DNA of 64,000 nucleotides from Roseiarcus sp963823165 (lineage in GTDB: Bacteria > Pseudomonadota > Alphaproteobacteria > Rhizobiales > Beijerinckiaceae): assembly GCA_963823165.1 (NCBI GenBank), contig CAWGKV010000023.1, positions 22,768-86,767 on the forward strand. Direction: 5' to 3'. A model generated the notes under the pieces. That model searched no databases, was not told the DNA's origin, and was given only the letters and a program-made list of their open reading frames with translations. Below, piece by piece: positions 1-8,706 of the stretch (positions are counted from its first letter, which is position 1; each line of letters starts with the position of its first letter). Made by a program: the position numbers and the translations under genes.

Positions 1-360
1 GACGTGTTCGGACCGGAAGGCGGTGTCCACATCGTCGTCGAGGATCCGCGGGACATGCTGATGGCAGGCGCGACGACCGCGGTGTCCTCCGACATCCACA
101 CGCATTCCAAGGCCGGCGCGATCCGGGTGCATCACGCAAGGTTGCGGCCCGATCAATCGCTCGCCGAGTCGGACGAAGAGATCACGATCGAAGACCGGCC
201 CGGCCATGACGAGATGAGCGTCCGCAAACAGCGGTTTCTGCTCGACGCCATCCGCGGCAAGCATTCGCTCGCCGACCATATGCGGGACGCGGTCAACAGC
301 CTTCGAATCGTTCTCGCGGCCGACGAAAGCATCCGCACCGGACGCGCGGTCGACATGTGA
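1..360 (+). CDS. Gfo/Idh/MocA-type dehydrogenase, C-terminal fragment
   Basis: This is the last ~119 codons of a gene whose start lies before the window; the frame is open from base 1 to the TGA at 358-360. The ending, with a helix reading SLRIVLAADES followed by IRTGRAVDM, is the usual C-terminus of Gfo/Idh/MocA sugar dehydrogenases, where the last helix is followed by a short TGR motif. No NAD-binding motif can be seen because the Rossmann half is missing. It lies 29 bp before an N-acetylglucosamine kinase gene on the same strand, so it probably belongs to the same amino-sugar operon. Family is fairly sure; substrate is unknown. Confidence 0.6.
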   Translation, partial: DVFGPEGGVHIVVEDPRDMLMAGATTAVSSDIHTHSKAGAIRVHHARLRPDQSLAESDEEITIEDRPGHDEMSVRKQRFLLDAIRGKHSLADHMRDAVNSLRIVLAADESIRTGRAVDM

Positions 361-389
361 TGGCGCGCGACGCAAAAACATCGTGAGAT

Positions 390-1307
390 TTGGCTACGAG
401 CGACATCCGCAATGAGCTCTACTTCTGCGTCGACGGCGGAGGCTCCCGGAGCCGAGCGCGACTGTTCGACAGTGAGGGACGAGCGCTCGCAGATGCTGCG
501 GCCGGCCCCTGCAACCCCGCAACGAACTTCGACGAGGCGATCGAGAGCGTCCGCGATCTTTGGACTCGATGTTGCTTCGCCATTAAGCGGCCCCATGACC
601 ATCGCGAACGCGTCGTCTTCTCCATTGGCTCGGCAGGAACCTATCTTCATGGCCGCCAGGCATTCCTGAGTGCGTGCCCTCGATTCACTCGGATCTGCGC
701 AATGAGCGACGGCTATGCCGCTCTTATCGGAGCGGGCCTGGGCGCGCCTTGCAGTCTCGTCATCATCGGAACAGGCGTGGCCGGGCACCGACTTTACGCC
801 AACGGATACTCGATCCAGCGCGACGCTTGGGGATGGATTGCAGGCGACCGAGGCAGCGGTTGCTGGATAGGGCAGAAGGCCTTGCGTCACTTCTTCGCTG
901 CGCTCGACGGCGTGGTTCCGGAGGACGGGCTCAGCCGCGCCGTTCTCAACGAGATCGGCGGGGTCGAGAAGCTGCGGGAAGGCTGGATGAAGGATTTGGG
1001 GCCGCGCCGTCTGGCTTCCTTTGCCCCCCTTGTCATCGAGCAGGCGAAGGCGGGCGACGACGCCGCGCGACACATACGGGAACGCGCGGTCGAGCACCTT
1101 GCCGCCCTGATTGGCGTCATCGCAAGCCGGGAGACGCCGATGTACGCCGCCGGCGGTCTCGTTTCATCCCTCCTTGAGCTTCTTGAACAGAAGTCAGGCC
1201 GTCGGATTCTAGAACCGAAAGGCGACGCGCTGACGGGGTGCTGGCTTGTCGGCAGCGGAAAGGCTCCGGAAGAGCGCGCGCTGATCTTTGGCAAAGCGGT
1301 GGAGTAA
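390..1307 (+). CDS. N-acetylglucosamine kinase, BadF/BadG/BcrA/BcrD ATPase family
   Basis: Predicted cytoplasmic kinase of 305 aa that would phosphorylate N-acetylglucosamine (or a related amino sugar) with ATP. The N-terminus carries the acetate/sugar kinase/Hsp70 phosphate-binding loop DGGGSRSRARL at about residues 14-24, and a second glycine loop IIGTGVAG sits near residue 128. Length fits the family. The start chosen is TTG at 390, because no in-frame ATG precedes the DGGGS motif; no clear ribosome binding site is seen. The stop lies 6 bp before nagA, so the two are probably cotranscribed and translationally linked: this enzyme would make GlcNAc-6-P, the substrate of NagA. Confidence 0.8.
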   Translation: MATSDIRNELYFCVDGGGSRSRARLFDSEGRALADAAAGPCNPATNFDEAIESVRDLWTRCCFAIKRPHDHRERVVFSIGSAGTYLHGRQAFLSACPRFTRICAMSDGYAALIGAGLGAPCSLVIIGTGVAGHRLYANGYSIQRDAWGWIAGDRGSGCWIGQKALRHFFAALDGVVPEDGLSRAVLNEIGGVEKLREGWMKDLGPRRLASFAPLVIEQAKAGDDAARHIRERAVEHLAALIGVIASRETPMYAAGGLVSSLLELLEQKSGRRILEPKGDALTGCWLVGSGKAPEERALIFGKAVE

Positions 1308-1313
1308 ATCCTG

Positions 1314-2471
1314 ATGACATCCCATTCCGACGCCGGGCTGGAAGGCTCGATCCTGACTCCGAACGGATGGGTCGAGGGCGGGTTGAGGGTCAACGGCAGC
1401 GTCATTGCGGCGGTCGAAGGTCGAGCGCTTGCGCCGACGGAAAGACCCTGCGGTCCATTCATCCTGCCCGGTTTCATCGATCTCCACGTTCACGGGGGCG
1501 GGGGAGCCGATTGGCAGGGCGGCGAAGCCGGGATACGCGGGCTCGTGCGCTATCACACGTCTTACGGCACGACGGCCATCGCGCCGACCACAGCCACCGG
1601 GCCCGTCGCCGCCATCGAGGGGTCGCTCTCCGCCATCGCCGCGATCGCGGCCAAGCGAGAGCAGGGAGAGGCCGTCGTGTTGGGCGCGCATCTCGAGGGG
1701 CCCTTCGTCAATCCGAAGAAGCCTGGCGCCATGGATGTGTCGCTCATTCTCGAGGGGGATCCGGGGCTGGCGAAAAGCTGGGCCGATCGATGCCGGATCG
1801 TCGTCGCCACCGTTGCGCCGGAAATTCCGAACGGACGGGATGTCATCGAGACGCTGACTGCCGGAGGATGCCGCGTGCAGATCGGGCACAGTATCGCGAC
1901 TCCGGCGGAGGCGGAGCAGGCGTTTCGGGGCGGCTGCTGCGGCTTCACCCATCTCTTCAATGCGATGTCGGGCGTGGAGCATCGATCCCCCGGCGTCGCC
2001 GCATATGCGCTCGCCCATGCGCGCTTCGCCGAAATCATCGGCGACCTCATCCACGTCGATGCGACCGTCGTCCTCGCCGCCTATCGCGCCATCCCGCGTA
2101 TTTACGCCATTACCGACGCGAGCGCAGCCGCCGGGCTGCCGGACGGAAATTACGAGTGGGGCGGCCGTCGAAGCGTCAAGAGAGGCCAGAGGATCACGCT
2201 TGAAAATGGAACGACATTGGCGGGGAGCGCCATTACGATGCTCGATGCCTTTCGCAATCTGACCAAGATCGGTTTGAGCGTCGAGCAGGCTTCGGACATG
2301 ACATCCGCGCGGCAGGCGGAATACCTTGGCCTGCGCGACCTCGGCCGGATCGAAGTCGGCGCGAGAGCCTGTCTCGTCGAACTCGACGACGCTCTCGCCC
2401 TGCAAGGCGTCTGGGTTGACGGAGAGAGCGTGATGCCCGGAGCGCAAGCCCCCCAAGCAGCGTTCGCGTAA
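1314..2471 (+). CDS. nagA: N-acetylglucosamine-6-phosphate deacetylase
   Basis: Metal-dependent amidohydrolase of 385 aa that removes acetate from GlcNAc-6-P, giving glucosamine-6-P. Visible motifs in order: the HxH strand FIDLHVHGGGG (residues ~57-67), the acidic metal ligand in GAHLEGPFVNP (~124-134), the GHS histidine (~188), the THLFNAM histidine (~211) and the catalytic aspartate in AITDASAA (~266). All expected ligands of NagA are present. The ATG at 1314 follows GGAG at 1301-1304, which overlaps the stop of the kinase gene. Together the two genes take GlcNAc to GlcN-6-P; the deaminase (nagB) is not in the window. Confidence 0.9.
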   Translation: MTSHSDAGLEGSILTPNGWVEGGLRVNGSVIAAVEGRALAPTERPCGPFILPGFIDLHVHGGGGADWQGGEAGIRGLVRYHTSYGTTAIAPTTATGPVAAIEGSLSAIAAIAAKREQGEAVVLGAHLEGPFVNPKKPGAMDVSLILEGDPGLAKSWADRCRIVVATVAPEIPNGRDVIETLTAGGCRVQIGHSIATPAEAEQAFRGGCCGFTHLFNAMSGVEHRSPGVAAYALAHARFAEIIGDLIHVDATVVLAAYRAIPRIYAITDASAAAGLPDGNYEWGGRRSVKRGQRITLENGTTLAGSAITMLDAFRNLTKIGLSVEQASDMTSARQAEYLGLRDLGRIEVGARACLVELDDALALQGVWVDGESVMPGAQAPQAAFA

Positions 2472-2479
2472 AGGCGCCG

Positions 2480-3610
2480 TCAGCGGTACGGGGGCCGCGC
2501 CACCGGCTCTGCGGCGCCCTTGTCCGCCGACCGTATACCCGCGTCGAGAATCGCCATCGTCGCGAGGTTGATCGGCAGATCGAGCGTCGGATGCAGGGGA
2601 TCGCCCGTCTCGAGATGGTGGAGGAATTCCTCGGCGATCGTGGCGCGGCCCGGGGGCAGGGGATCGCCCGTCTCGACAGAGCTTGGCGTCCTCAAGTCGC
2701 GGTCGCGATAGACGAGGATTTCGTTTCCGTCGAAGACGAGGGTTCCCTCGGCGCCGTAGAGGATGGGCCCGTTGGGGATTCCGCCGTGGAACGTGGTCCA
2801 GCTCGCCTCGAGGATCGATATGGCCCTGGGAAAGCGCAACAGCATCGCCGCGTTATCCTCGGCTGTCCCGAAGCCGCTCATGAGATTGGCCTTGAGGCAT
2901 TGCACCGACGTGGGCGGATCGGGCAGGAGCCAGGACGCGAGGCACGCGCCGTAACAGAGATAGTCGAGCAGGGCGCCGCCGCCGGCTTCCGCCTGATGCC
3001 ACCATTCCATTCCCTTTTCGGCGTCCGACACCAGACCCGAAATCACCGTTGCGCCCGGGTGCGCGCTGCCATGAGCGAGGGGGCCGAGCGACGCGCCGTT
3101 GCGCCACTTGAGCTCCCAGATGTCGCCGACGGCCTTGCAGTCGACCAGCTCCTTCAGCCGGCGCATCGCCGGCCGCCAGGTGATCGGCCAGTTCACCGCG
3201 AGGGCGACGCCGGCCCTCTCCGCCGCCGCCGCCATGCGGAGCGCGCCATCGAGATCGGAAGCCATCGGCTTCTCCGTCACGATATGGATCCCGCGCCCCG
3301 CGGCAGCCTCGGCGAGCTCGGCGTGGCGGGCGTTTTCGGGGCAGAGGATGGCGATGTCGAGCTGCTCCGTTCGAAGCATCTCCCGATAGTTCTGATAAAC
3401 TCGCGGACCGCCGGGAGAGCGAAGAGCGCGTTGCAAATTGGCTTTGCGGCTGCCCTCGACTGTCGTCATCGAAGGCGTTCGCGGTTCCGTGTCCGCGCAC
3501 GCGACGATGTCGGCGCGGCCGGTGGCGATGAATCGGTCCACCAGCTCGTTCACATGCATATGGGCGAAGCCGATGACTCCAACCCGGCGCCTCTTGCCTG
3601 GATCGACCAT
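2480..3610 (-). CDS. Gfo/Idh/MocA family oxidoreductase
   Basis: NAD(P)-dependent dehydrogenase of 376 aa, convergent with nagA (8 bp between stops). The N-terminal Rossmann fold starts with VGVIGFAHMHV (residues ~10-20), where the usual GxGxxG is replaced by a GFAHMH variant seen in some sub-families. The signature EKP motif (VTEKPMASD, ~113-121) provides the catalytic lysine. A C-terminal alpha/beta domain typical of the family follows, ending in the HPTLDLPINLATMAILDAG helix. It acts in the cytosol, and its neighbours suggest a sugar or amino-sugar derivative as substrate, but the sequence does not define it. Confidence 0.8.
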   Translation of the reverse strand: MVDPGKRRRVGVIGFAHMHVNELVDRFIATGRADIVACADTEPRTPSMTTVEGSRKANLQRALRSPGGPRVYQNYREMLRTEQLDIAILCPENARHAELAEAAAGRGIHIVTEKPMASDLDGALRMAAAAERAGVALAVNWPITWRPAMRRLKELVDCKAVGDIWELKWRNGASLGPLAHGSAHPGATVISGLVSDAEKGMEWWHQAEAGGGALLDYLCYGACLASWLLPDPPTSVQCLKANLMSGFGTAEDNAAMLLRFPRAISILEASWTTFHGGIPNGPILYGAEGTLVFDGNEILVYRDRDLRTPSSVETGDPLPPGRATIAEEFLHHLETGDPLHPTLDLPINLATMAILDAGIRSADKGAAEPVARPPYR

Positions 3611-3976
3611 GCCGGACCCTCAATCAAACGAAAGCTTCGAACGAAAGCGGCTCAACGTTCGTCGACGATGCACCTCACCTGGGAAGGACTAACACGGGAC
3701 GCAGCGGCAGACATCGGGTCGTTCCAGCCGTCTTCGGCTGGAACTCGTGAACGAATTCGGCGTTGACGCTTCCGCTCGCGCGAGTCAGGTTGACAAGCGA
3801 AGCGCGCGACGAAATTTGCCGAGCGGGGCGCGTCCAGTAATCGAACTTCGAGGGCGGTCAAATATTTTGAAAGTTGTCCTGAAGACCGGCTGACGCCAGG
3901 CGTCGTCATAACGACGCCAATGAAGGAGCCGAACATGCGTCGGGCCGCAACCTTAAAATTCACGCAGGAGGCACGG
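3611..3976. other. Intergenic region upstream of dps with EcfG promoter and hairpin
   Basis: This 366-bp gap separates the divergent Gfo/Idh gene and dps. It holds a perfect 10-bp hairpin (arms 3721-3730 and 3735-3744, loop TCTT), whose right arm contains the GGAAC of the EcfG promoter listed separately. A short inverted repeat TCAAA-TAT-TTTGA lies at 3858-3870. I see no credible coding sequence. Confidence 0.5.
3740..3764 (+). promoter_or_regulatory. EcfG (general stress response) promoter for dps
   Basis: GGAAC at 3740-3744 and CGTT at 3761-3764 are separated by exactly 16 nt, a perfect match to the alphaproteobacterial EcfG consensus GGAAC-N16/17-CGTT. The gene downstream is dps, a classic member of that regulon. 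The untranslated leader would be about 205 nt. Confidence 0.7.
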
Positions 3977-4510
3977 ATGACAAAGACCACATCGAAGGAA
4001 ACCCATACGCGCGAGCGCCTCGGAACGCCGACCGATCTGAAGGCGGAGGCGACGCGGGACATCTCCGCCGCATTGGCCGGATTGCTCGCAGACGTCTTCG
4101 CGCTCTACCTGAAGACCAAGAACTTCCACTGGCACATGAGCGGCCGGCATTTCCGCGACTACCACCTGCTCCTCGACGAGCACGGCGACCAGATTTTCGC
4201 CATGACGGATCCGATAGCGGAGCGGGCGCGCAAGATTGGCGGCACGACCTTGCGCTCCATCGGGGATATCGCCCGCCGACAGCGCATCCCCGACAACGAC
4301 GCCGACTATGTCGATCCGCAGGACATGCTGGCGGAACTGCGTGACGACAATCAGCGCCTCACGTCGATCATGCGCGAGGTCCACGGCGTCTGCGAAGATC
4401 ACGACGACGTCGCGACCGCAAGCCTCCTGGAAGTCTGGATCGACGAGACCGAGCGGCGGACCTGGTTCCTTTACGAGGCGACCCGCAACGGGCGTGGGGC
4501 GAACGACTGA
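3977..4510 (+). CDS. dps: Dps ferritin-like DNA-protection protein
   Basis: Member of the Dps family (177 aa), which forms a dodecamer that binds DNA, oxidises Fe(II) with peroxide and stores iron in stationary phase. The conserved NFHWHMSG segment (histidine ferroxidase ligand) and the downstream DEHGDQI acidic cluster are both present, followed by the usual four-helix pattern. The start is ATG 3977 because a strong AGGAGG lies at 3966-3971 with a 5-nt spacer; an in-frame ATG at 3920 lacks such a site. The charged N-terminal tail (MTKTTSKETHTRERL) could help DNA binding. An EcfG-type promoter lies 213 bp upstream, so induction by general stress is expected. Confidence 0.92.
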   Translation: MTKTTSKETHTRERLGTPTDLKAEATRDISAALAGLLADVFALYLKTKNFHWHMSGRHFRDYHLLLDEHGDQIFAMTDPIAERARKIGGTTLRSIGDIARRQRIPDNDADYVDPQDMLAELRDDNQRLTSIMREVHGVCEDHDDVATASLLEVWIDETERRTWFLYEATRNGRGAND

Positions 4511-4659
4511 GTCGGATGCGGTGATAATGCGGCCGGTCTCGCGCTGAAACTTATCTGACGAAGACGTTCGGCAAGGACGACTTGTGCGTCCGGTCGGCTC
4601 TCGACTCCCATAACGGGAAAAGAAGAACGTGCCGGCCGGATAGCGCTCGGCGAGACAAG

Positions 4660-5747
4660 CTACCCCATGCCGGGAGGAGCTGCTGCGGAGGCGCGCACGA
4701 TCAGTTCCGGCGAGGTGCGAATTTGCACCGGCGCCCCCCGGGCCGGGCTATGCAATCGAGGAGCAGGCGCGCCCCTTCGCGACCAATCCGGTCGTGGAAG
4801 ATGCGGATCGTGGTCAGCGGCGGCTGAACTATATCCACCAACGGCATGTCGTTATGGCCGGTGACCGAAATGTCGTCCGGGCAGCGGAGGCCAAGTCCGG
4901 ACAACGCCCGGATGGCGCCGAGGGCGAGCAGGTCGTTGGCGGCGGCGATCGCCGTCGGCCTGCTGCTGCAGGCAAGCAGCCTCTCCGCGGCGTCCAAACC
5001 GGCTTCCCGTGTGTAGTTGCTGGCCGGGACGATAGGGCCGGCCGGCAGTCCCGCTTCCGCCATAGCCCTCACGAAGCCGTCGGCGCGCAGCAAGCCGGTA
5101 GAGACGTCCTGCGGTCCCGCGATATGGGCGATGCGGCGATGGCCCAGAGCGACGAGGCGCAGCACGGCGAGCCGCATCCCCTCGCGATCGTCGGGCGTGA
5201 CGGCGGAAAGGCGCTCCTCGGGGTCGGCGCGGTTGACCAGCACGGTCGGCATACCGAGTTCAAGGCAGCGGGCGAGGACAGGGTCGCGCGTGTGCGCCGT
5301 GGCGAGGATCAAGCCCTCCACGCGCCGCGCGGCCAGGCCTTCCACCAGATCCAGCCCGACTGCGTCGCTCGCCGCGTCGGCGACGAGGACGGCGTAGCGA
5401 CGCTCGGCCAGGGCCGCCTCCACTCCTGCGATGATCGGCGCGAAGACGGGATTCGCGAGATCCGGCACGAGCATCCCGACGAGCCCGCTGCGGCTGGTGC
5501 GCAGCGAGGCCGCGATGAGGTCGCGCCGGTAACCGAGGCGTCGGGCGGTCTCCGCAACGCGGGCGGCGACATCGGGCGAGATCAGGCGAGCCGTTTCGGG
5601 ATTGAGCGCGCGCGAGGCTGTCGAGCGGTGTACGCCGGCGGCGTCGGCGACGTGCTGCAGGTTCGCCGGCCGCGTCAGGGGCGGCGCGGCTTCGGAACGC
5701 GACTCGGGCGGGAAGCGGAGCGGGCGAGCGTCGTGCTTGGCGGCCAT
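4660..5747 (-). pseudogene. LacI family transcriptional regulator, frameshifted near the C-terminus
   Basis: Repressor with an N-terminal LacI helix-turn-helix (NLQHVADAAGVHRSTASRAL), hinge region and periplasmic-binding-protein-like effector domain. The start is placed at ATG 5747; an in-frame ATG at 5792 would put the operator inside the gene. The continuous frame stops at 4701 with an unusual tail (CKFAPRRN). In another frame the usual LacI ending appears: APVQIRTSPELIVRAS, running to a TAG at 4660-4662. The two frames meet at a run of six C (4734-4739), so one missing G/C (or two extra) explains the break. It is divergent from the dioxygenase operon, with two palindromic operators between them. 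It probably represses both directions in response to an aromatic or sugar-like ligand, which I cannot name. Confidence 0.8.
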
Positions 5748-5777
5748 GAACTTCCTATACGTTTTATCTTGACCGTC

Positions 5778-5791
5778 TGCAATCGATTGCA
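5778..5791. promoter_or_regulatory. LacI-family operator, copy 1
   Basis: Perfect 14-bp palindrome TGCAATCGATTGCA, the general form bound by LacI/GalR regulators (central CG, symmetric arms). It lies 31 bp upstream of the chosen lacI-like start and 40 bp upstream of the dioxygenase start. Confidence 0.8.
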
Positions 5792-5803
5792 TAAAGGCAG
5801 CGC

Positions 5804-5817
5804 TGCAATCGATTGCA
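5804..5817. promoter_or_regulatory. LacI-family operator, copy 2
   Basis: Second identical TGCAATCGATTGCA; with flanking bases it extends to a 16-bp perfect palindrome (5803-5818). Its centre is 26 bp from that of copy 1, and it ends only 3 bp before the Shine-Dalgarno of the dioxygenase gene, so bound repressor would block transcription of that operon. Confidence 0.8.
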
Positions 5818-5830
5818 GCCAGGAGACGCT

Positions 5831-6769
5831 ATGCAAACGCCCCCGCCGCTCGCCACCGGGAACACGCCGGACTACGGCATCATCGAAAACTCGGACGGGG
5901 TCACCGACGTCGTCCTGGCCGGGATGGCTGGCGCGTCCAACCCGCGTCTGCGTCAGGTGATGGCCGCCTTCGTCCGCCATCTTCATGCCTTCACGCGCGA
6001 GGTCAAACTGACCCAGGACGAGTACGACCTTGCGATCGACTTCCTCAATCGAATCGGCAAGACCACGAACGACGCCCACAACGAGGGCATTCTCTTCGCC
6101 GACGCGGTCGGGTTCTCGACCCTCGTCTGCCTGTTGAACAATGGTCCCGCAGGCTCAACGGAGACCGACGCCGCGCTCCTCGGACCCTTCTGGCGAGACA
6201 ATTCCCCGCGGACCCCCAACGGCGGCAGCATAGTTCGCTCGACGACGCCCGGGCCGGCCTTGTTTGTGGACTGCCGGATCGTCGATCCCGACCGACGGCC
6301 AATTCCGGGCGTCGAGGTCGACGTGTGGCAGGCCTCGCCGGTCGGCCTCTATGAGAACCAGGATCCCGACCAGGCGGAGATGAATCTGCGGGGACGATTG
6401 CAGACGGACGAGGACGGACGGTTCTCGTTCCGCTCCGTCGAGCCCGCCGGATATCCGGTTCCGACGCATGGCCCCACTGGGGATCTCCTGCGCGCTCAGC
6501 GCCGCCATCCCTACCGCCCGGCGCATCTGCACGTGCTCGGCTACAAGCTTGGCTTTCAAACGATGATCACCCAGGTGTTCGTGGACGGCGACGAACGTCT
6601 GCGGAGCGACGTCGTCTTCGGCGTCACCCGCCACCTGATCGGCGACTACCGACGCCACAACTCGGGCGAGCCGCCCGCGGCCGACGTTCAGCCGCCGTGG
6701 TACACGCTCAACTACACCTTCGTCATGCGCCCCGGCGAGGCCAAGCGCCCGATTCCCCCTATCAAATAA
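5831..6769 (+). CDS. Intradiol ring-cleavage dioxygenase (hydroxyquinol/catechol 1,2-dioxygenase type)
   Basis: Non-haem Fe(III) enzyme of 312 aa that cleaves a catechol-type ring between its two hydroxyls. An N-terminal helical dioxygenase domain (~residues 20-115) is followed by the beta-sandwich catalytic domain. The four iron ligands are visible as Tyr174 (VGLYENQ), Tyr208 (PAGYPVP), His232 and His234 (PAHLHVL). The start is ATG 5831 behind AGGAGA (5821-5826). It is the first gene of a four-gene operon controlled by the adjacent LacI-type regulator. The overall pattern resembles hydroxyquinol 1,2-dioxygenases somewhat more than catechol enzymes, but the substrate cannot be fixed from sequence. 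No maleylacetate reductase is seen nearby. Confidence 0.85.
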   Translation: MQTPPPLATGNTPDYGIIENSDGVTDVVLAGMAGASNPRLRQVMAAFVRHLHAFTREVKLTQDEYDLAIDFLNRIGKTTNDAHNEGILFADAVGFSTLVCLLNNGPAGSTETDAALLGPFWRDNSPRTPNGGSIVRSTTPGPALFVDCRIVDPDRRPIPGVEVDVWQASPVGLYENQDPDQAEMNLRGRLQTDEDGRFSFRSVEPAGYPVPTHGPTGDLLRAQRRHPYRPAHLHVLGYKLGFQTMITQVFVDGDERLRSDVVFGVTRHLIGDYRRHNSGEPPAADVQPPWYTLNYTFVMRPGEAKRPIPPIK

Positions 6770-6781
6770 GAGGCGTTTTCC

Positions 6782-7543
6782 ATGGCGCACTTTCTCGACG
6801 GCCGGCTGGCGCTCGTCGTAGGCGGCTCGGGCGGCATCGGAGCGGCGAGCGCCCGCATTCTCGCCGGCGCTGGCGCCCGCGTCATCGTTACCCACACGGC
6901 CCGCTCGGCGGAAGCCGCCGCCTCGCTCGCCGCCTCGCTGCCTGGCTCTGGCCACATCGCGCTTCCAGCGGACGTCGCCGACACTCCCTCTCTGCTTGCG
7001 TTGCGCGACGGCGTGCGAGCGCAGTGCGGAGAGTTGCTGCATGTGCTCGTCAACGCCGCCGGATTCACCAAGCCTGTGCCGCACGCGGATCTGGAGGGGC
7101 TGGACGACGCGCTGATCGACCGCTTGTTCGCCGTCAACTGGCGCGGCCAGTTCGCAGCGATCCGAACTTTCGCACCGATGCTGAAGGCGTCGGAGAATGG
7201 GCTCATCGTATCCATCTCGTCCATTGCCGGCCAGACCGGGATCGGCTCCTCGGTCGCCTACTGCGCCGTCAAGGCCGGCATCGACGTGATGACGAAGTCG
7301 CTGGCGCGGGCGCTCGCGCCGGAGATCCGGGTTATGGGCGTCGCTCCGGGCGTGGTCGACACCGGTTTCGTGCCCGGGCGTGGGCCGGAGTTCAAACTCA
7401 AGGCCGCCGCCACGACGCCGTTGGGCCGCGTCGCCACGGCCGAAGACGTCGCCGAGGCCGTGCTCGCCTGCGCCACGTCTCTGCGGTTTTCTACCGGCAC
7501 GACCGTCGTCGTCGACGGCGGCCGATCGCTGGGAGGCTCCTGA
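6782..7543 (+). CDS. SDR family oxidoreductase
   Basis: Short-chain dehydrogenase/reductase of 253 aa. The nucleotide-binding glycine motif is GGSGGIG (residues 14-20), the NAAG motif is at ~91-94, and the catalytic Ser-Tyr-Lys set is Ser147 region, Tyr160 and Lys164 (AYCAVKAG). The C-terminus DGGRSLGGS is the usual classical-SDR ending. It begins 12 bp after the dioxygenase stop, so it is cotranscribed. It probably oxidises or reduces an intermediate of the aromatic pathway; cofactor preference and substrate are not evident. Confidence 0.85.
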   Translation: MAHFLDGRLALVVGGSGGIGAASARILAGAGARVIVTHTARSAEAAASLAASLPGSGHIALPADVADTPSLLALRDGVRAQCGELLHVLVNAAGFTKPVPHADLEGLDDALIDRLFAVNWRGQFAAIRTFAPMLKASENGLIVSISSIAGQTGIGSSVAYCAVKAGIDVMTKSLARALAPEIRVMGVAPGVVDTGFVPGRGPEFKLKAAATTPLGRVATAEDVAEAVLACATSLRFSTGTTVVVDGGRSLGGS

Positions 7544-7587
7544 CGCCCCAGCCGCCGCCTCGCGTCTTCATCAACGGAGAATCCGCC

Positions 7588-8616
7588 ATGAGCGATTTCA
7601 CCTCCGACCTCGCCGGCCAGCGCGGACTAGCGGTGCGCGTGGAGGCGAAAGTGTCCGCCCCCGAGGCGCTCGACGCTGCTTTGAGGCTGGTCGAAATCGA
7701 TGCGCCGAAAAGCGTCCCCGACGGCTCCGCGGTCGTCGAGGTCCGAAGCTCGGCCGTGAACCCGAGCGACGTGAAGGCGGTCATGGGCGCCATGCCGCAC
7801 GCCGTCTGGCCGCGCACCCCCGGCCGCGATTACGCCGGCGTGGTCGTCGAGGGGCCGAAGCACCTCCTGGGCCGCGAGGTCTGGGGCTCCGGCGGCGAGC
7901 TCGGCATCCTGCGCGACGGCGCCCATGCCCGCTACCTCACGATTCCTGCGGCGAATCTGCGGGAGAAGCCCGCCGCCGTGACCCTCCTCGAAGCGGGCGC
8001 GGTAGGCGTGCCCTTCATCACCGCCTATGAGGGGCTGAGCGAGGCGGGCCCGGTCCAACGCAGCGACGTCGTGCTGGTGCTCGGCGCGAACGGCAAGGTC
8101 GGGCAGGCGGCGATCCAGCTTGCGACTGCGGCGGGAGCGCGGGTCTTCGGCGTGGAGCGCCGGGCCGACGGCTACCGCGGCCACGCGACCCGAGAGGTGA
8201 CGATGCTCGGCGCCTCGGAGGGCGACATCGCCGAGCGGGTGCGGGATGCGACCGGCGGCCACGGCGCCGACATCGTCTTCAACACGGTCGGCAGTCCCTA
8301 TTTCGAGGCGGCCAACCGCGCCATGGCGATGAAAGGGCGGCAGATCTTCATCTCGACGATCGAGCGCTCCGTTCCCTTCGACATCCTCGCCTTCTATCGC
8401 GGCCGGCGCCGCTTCATTGGCATCGACACGCTGCAGTTGGACAGCGCTGACGGTGCGGCGATTTTCGACGCGTTGCGCCCCGGCTTCGAGGGCGGCGCGC
8501 TGCGGCCCTTTCCAGTCCTGCCCGCCAATGTCTATCCGCTCGCCCGCGCGGCCGAGGCGTATCGGTCGGTGCTCGCCGGCGCGCCGGATCGCGTCGTGCT
8601 CGACCCCACGCTGTAG
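7588..8616 (+). CDS. Zinc-free MDR (quinone oxidoreductase-like) reductase
   Basis: Medium-chain dehydrogenase/reductase of 342 aa with a GroES-like N-terminal domain and a Rossmann domain (VLVLGANGKVGQAAIQ, ~residues 160-175). The structural-zinc cysteine cluster of alcohol dehydrogenases is absent, which places it with the quinone oxidoreductase/enoyl reductase group using NADPH. The start chosen is ATG 7588; the same frame is open further upstream but only as a shadow of the SDR gene. It is third in the LacI-controlled operon. A likely role is reduction of a quinone or enone intermediate made around ring cleavage; this is inference. Confidence 0.8.
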   Translation: MSDFTSDLAGQRGLAVRVEAKVSAPEALDAALRLVEIDAPKSVPDGSAVVEVRSSAVNPSDVKAVMGAMPHAVWPRTPGRDYAGVVVEGPKHLLGREVWGSGGELGILRDGAHARYLTIPAANLREKPAAVTLLEAGAVGVPFITAYEGLSEAGPVQRSDVVLVLGANGKVGQAAIQLATAAGARVFGVERRADGYRGHATREVTMLGASEGDIAERVRDATGGHGADIVFNTVGSPYFEAANRAMAMKGRQIFISTIERSVPFDILAFYRGRRRFIGIDTLQLDSADGAAIFDALRPGFEGGALRPFPVLPANVYPLARAAEAYRSVLAGAPDRVVLDPTL

Positions 8617-8628
8617 CACTCGCAGGAG

Positions 8629-8673
8629 GGTGCGCGTCTCGCGCACCTGTCGGGGGCGGCGAGACGCCGCCCC
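8629..8673. repeat. Tandem-hairpin palindromic element (REP-like), copy A
   Basis: Two adjacent GC-rich hairpins: arms GGTGCGC/GCGCACC (8629-8635, 8641-8647) and GGGGCGGCG/CGCCGCCCC with AGA loop (8653-8673). A similarly built element in inverse order occurs at 31190-31229. It sits between two genes of the catabolic operon and may act on mRNA stability or attenuation. Confidence 0.6.
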
Positions 8674-8706
8674 TCCGACACGGCCACGTTGAAAGGAGCC
8701 GGCCGA

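Noticed and set aside
5748..5792. Upstream ATG 5792 as start of the LacI-like regulator
   Set aside because: It would place operator copy 1 within the coding sequence and adds residues without family similarity; ATG 5747 fits better.
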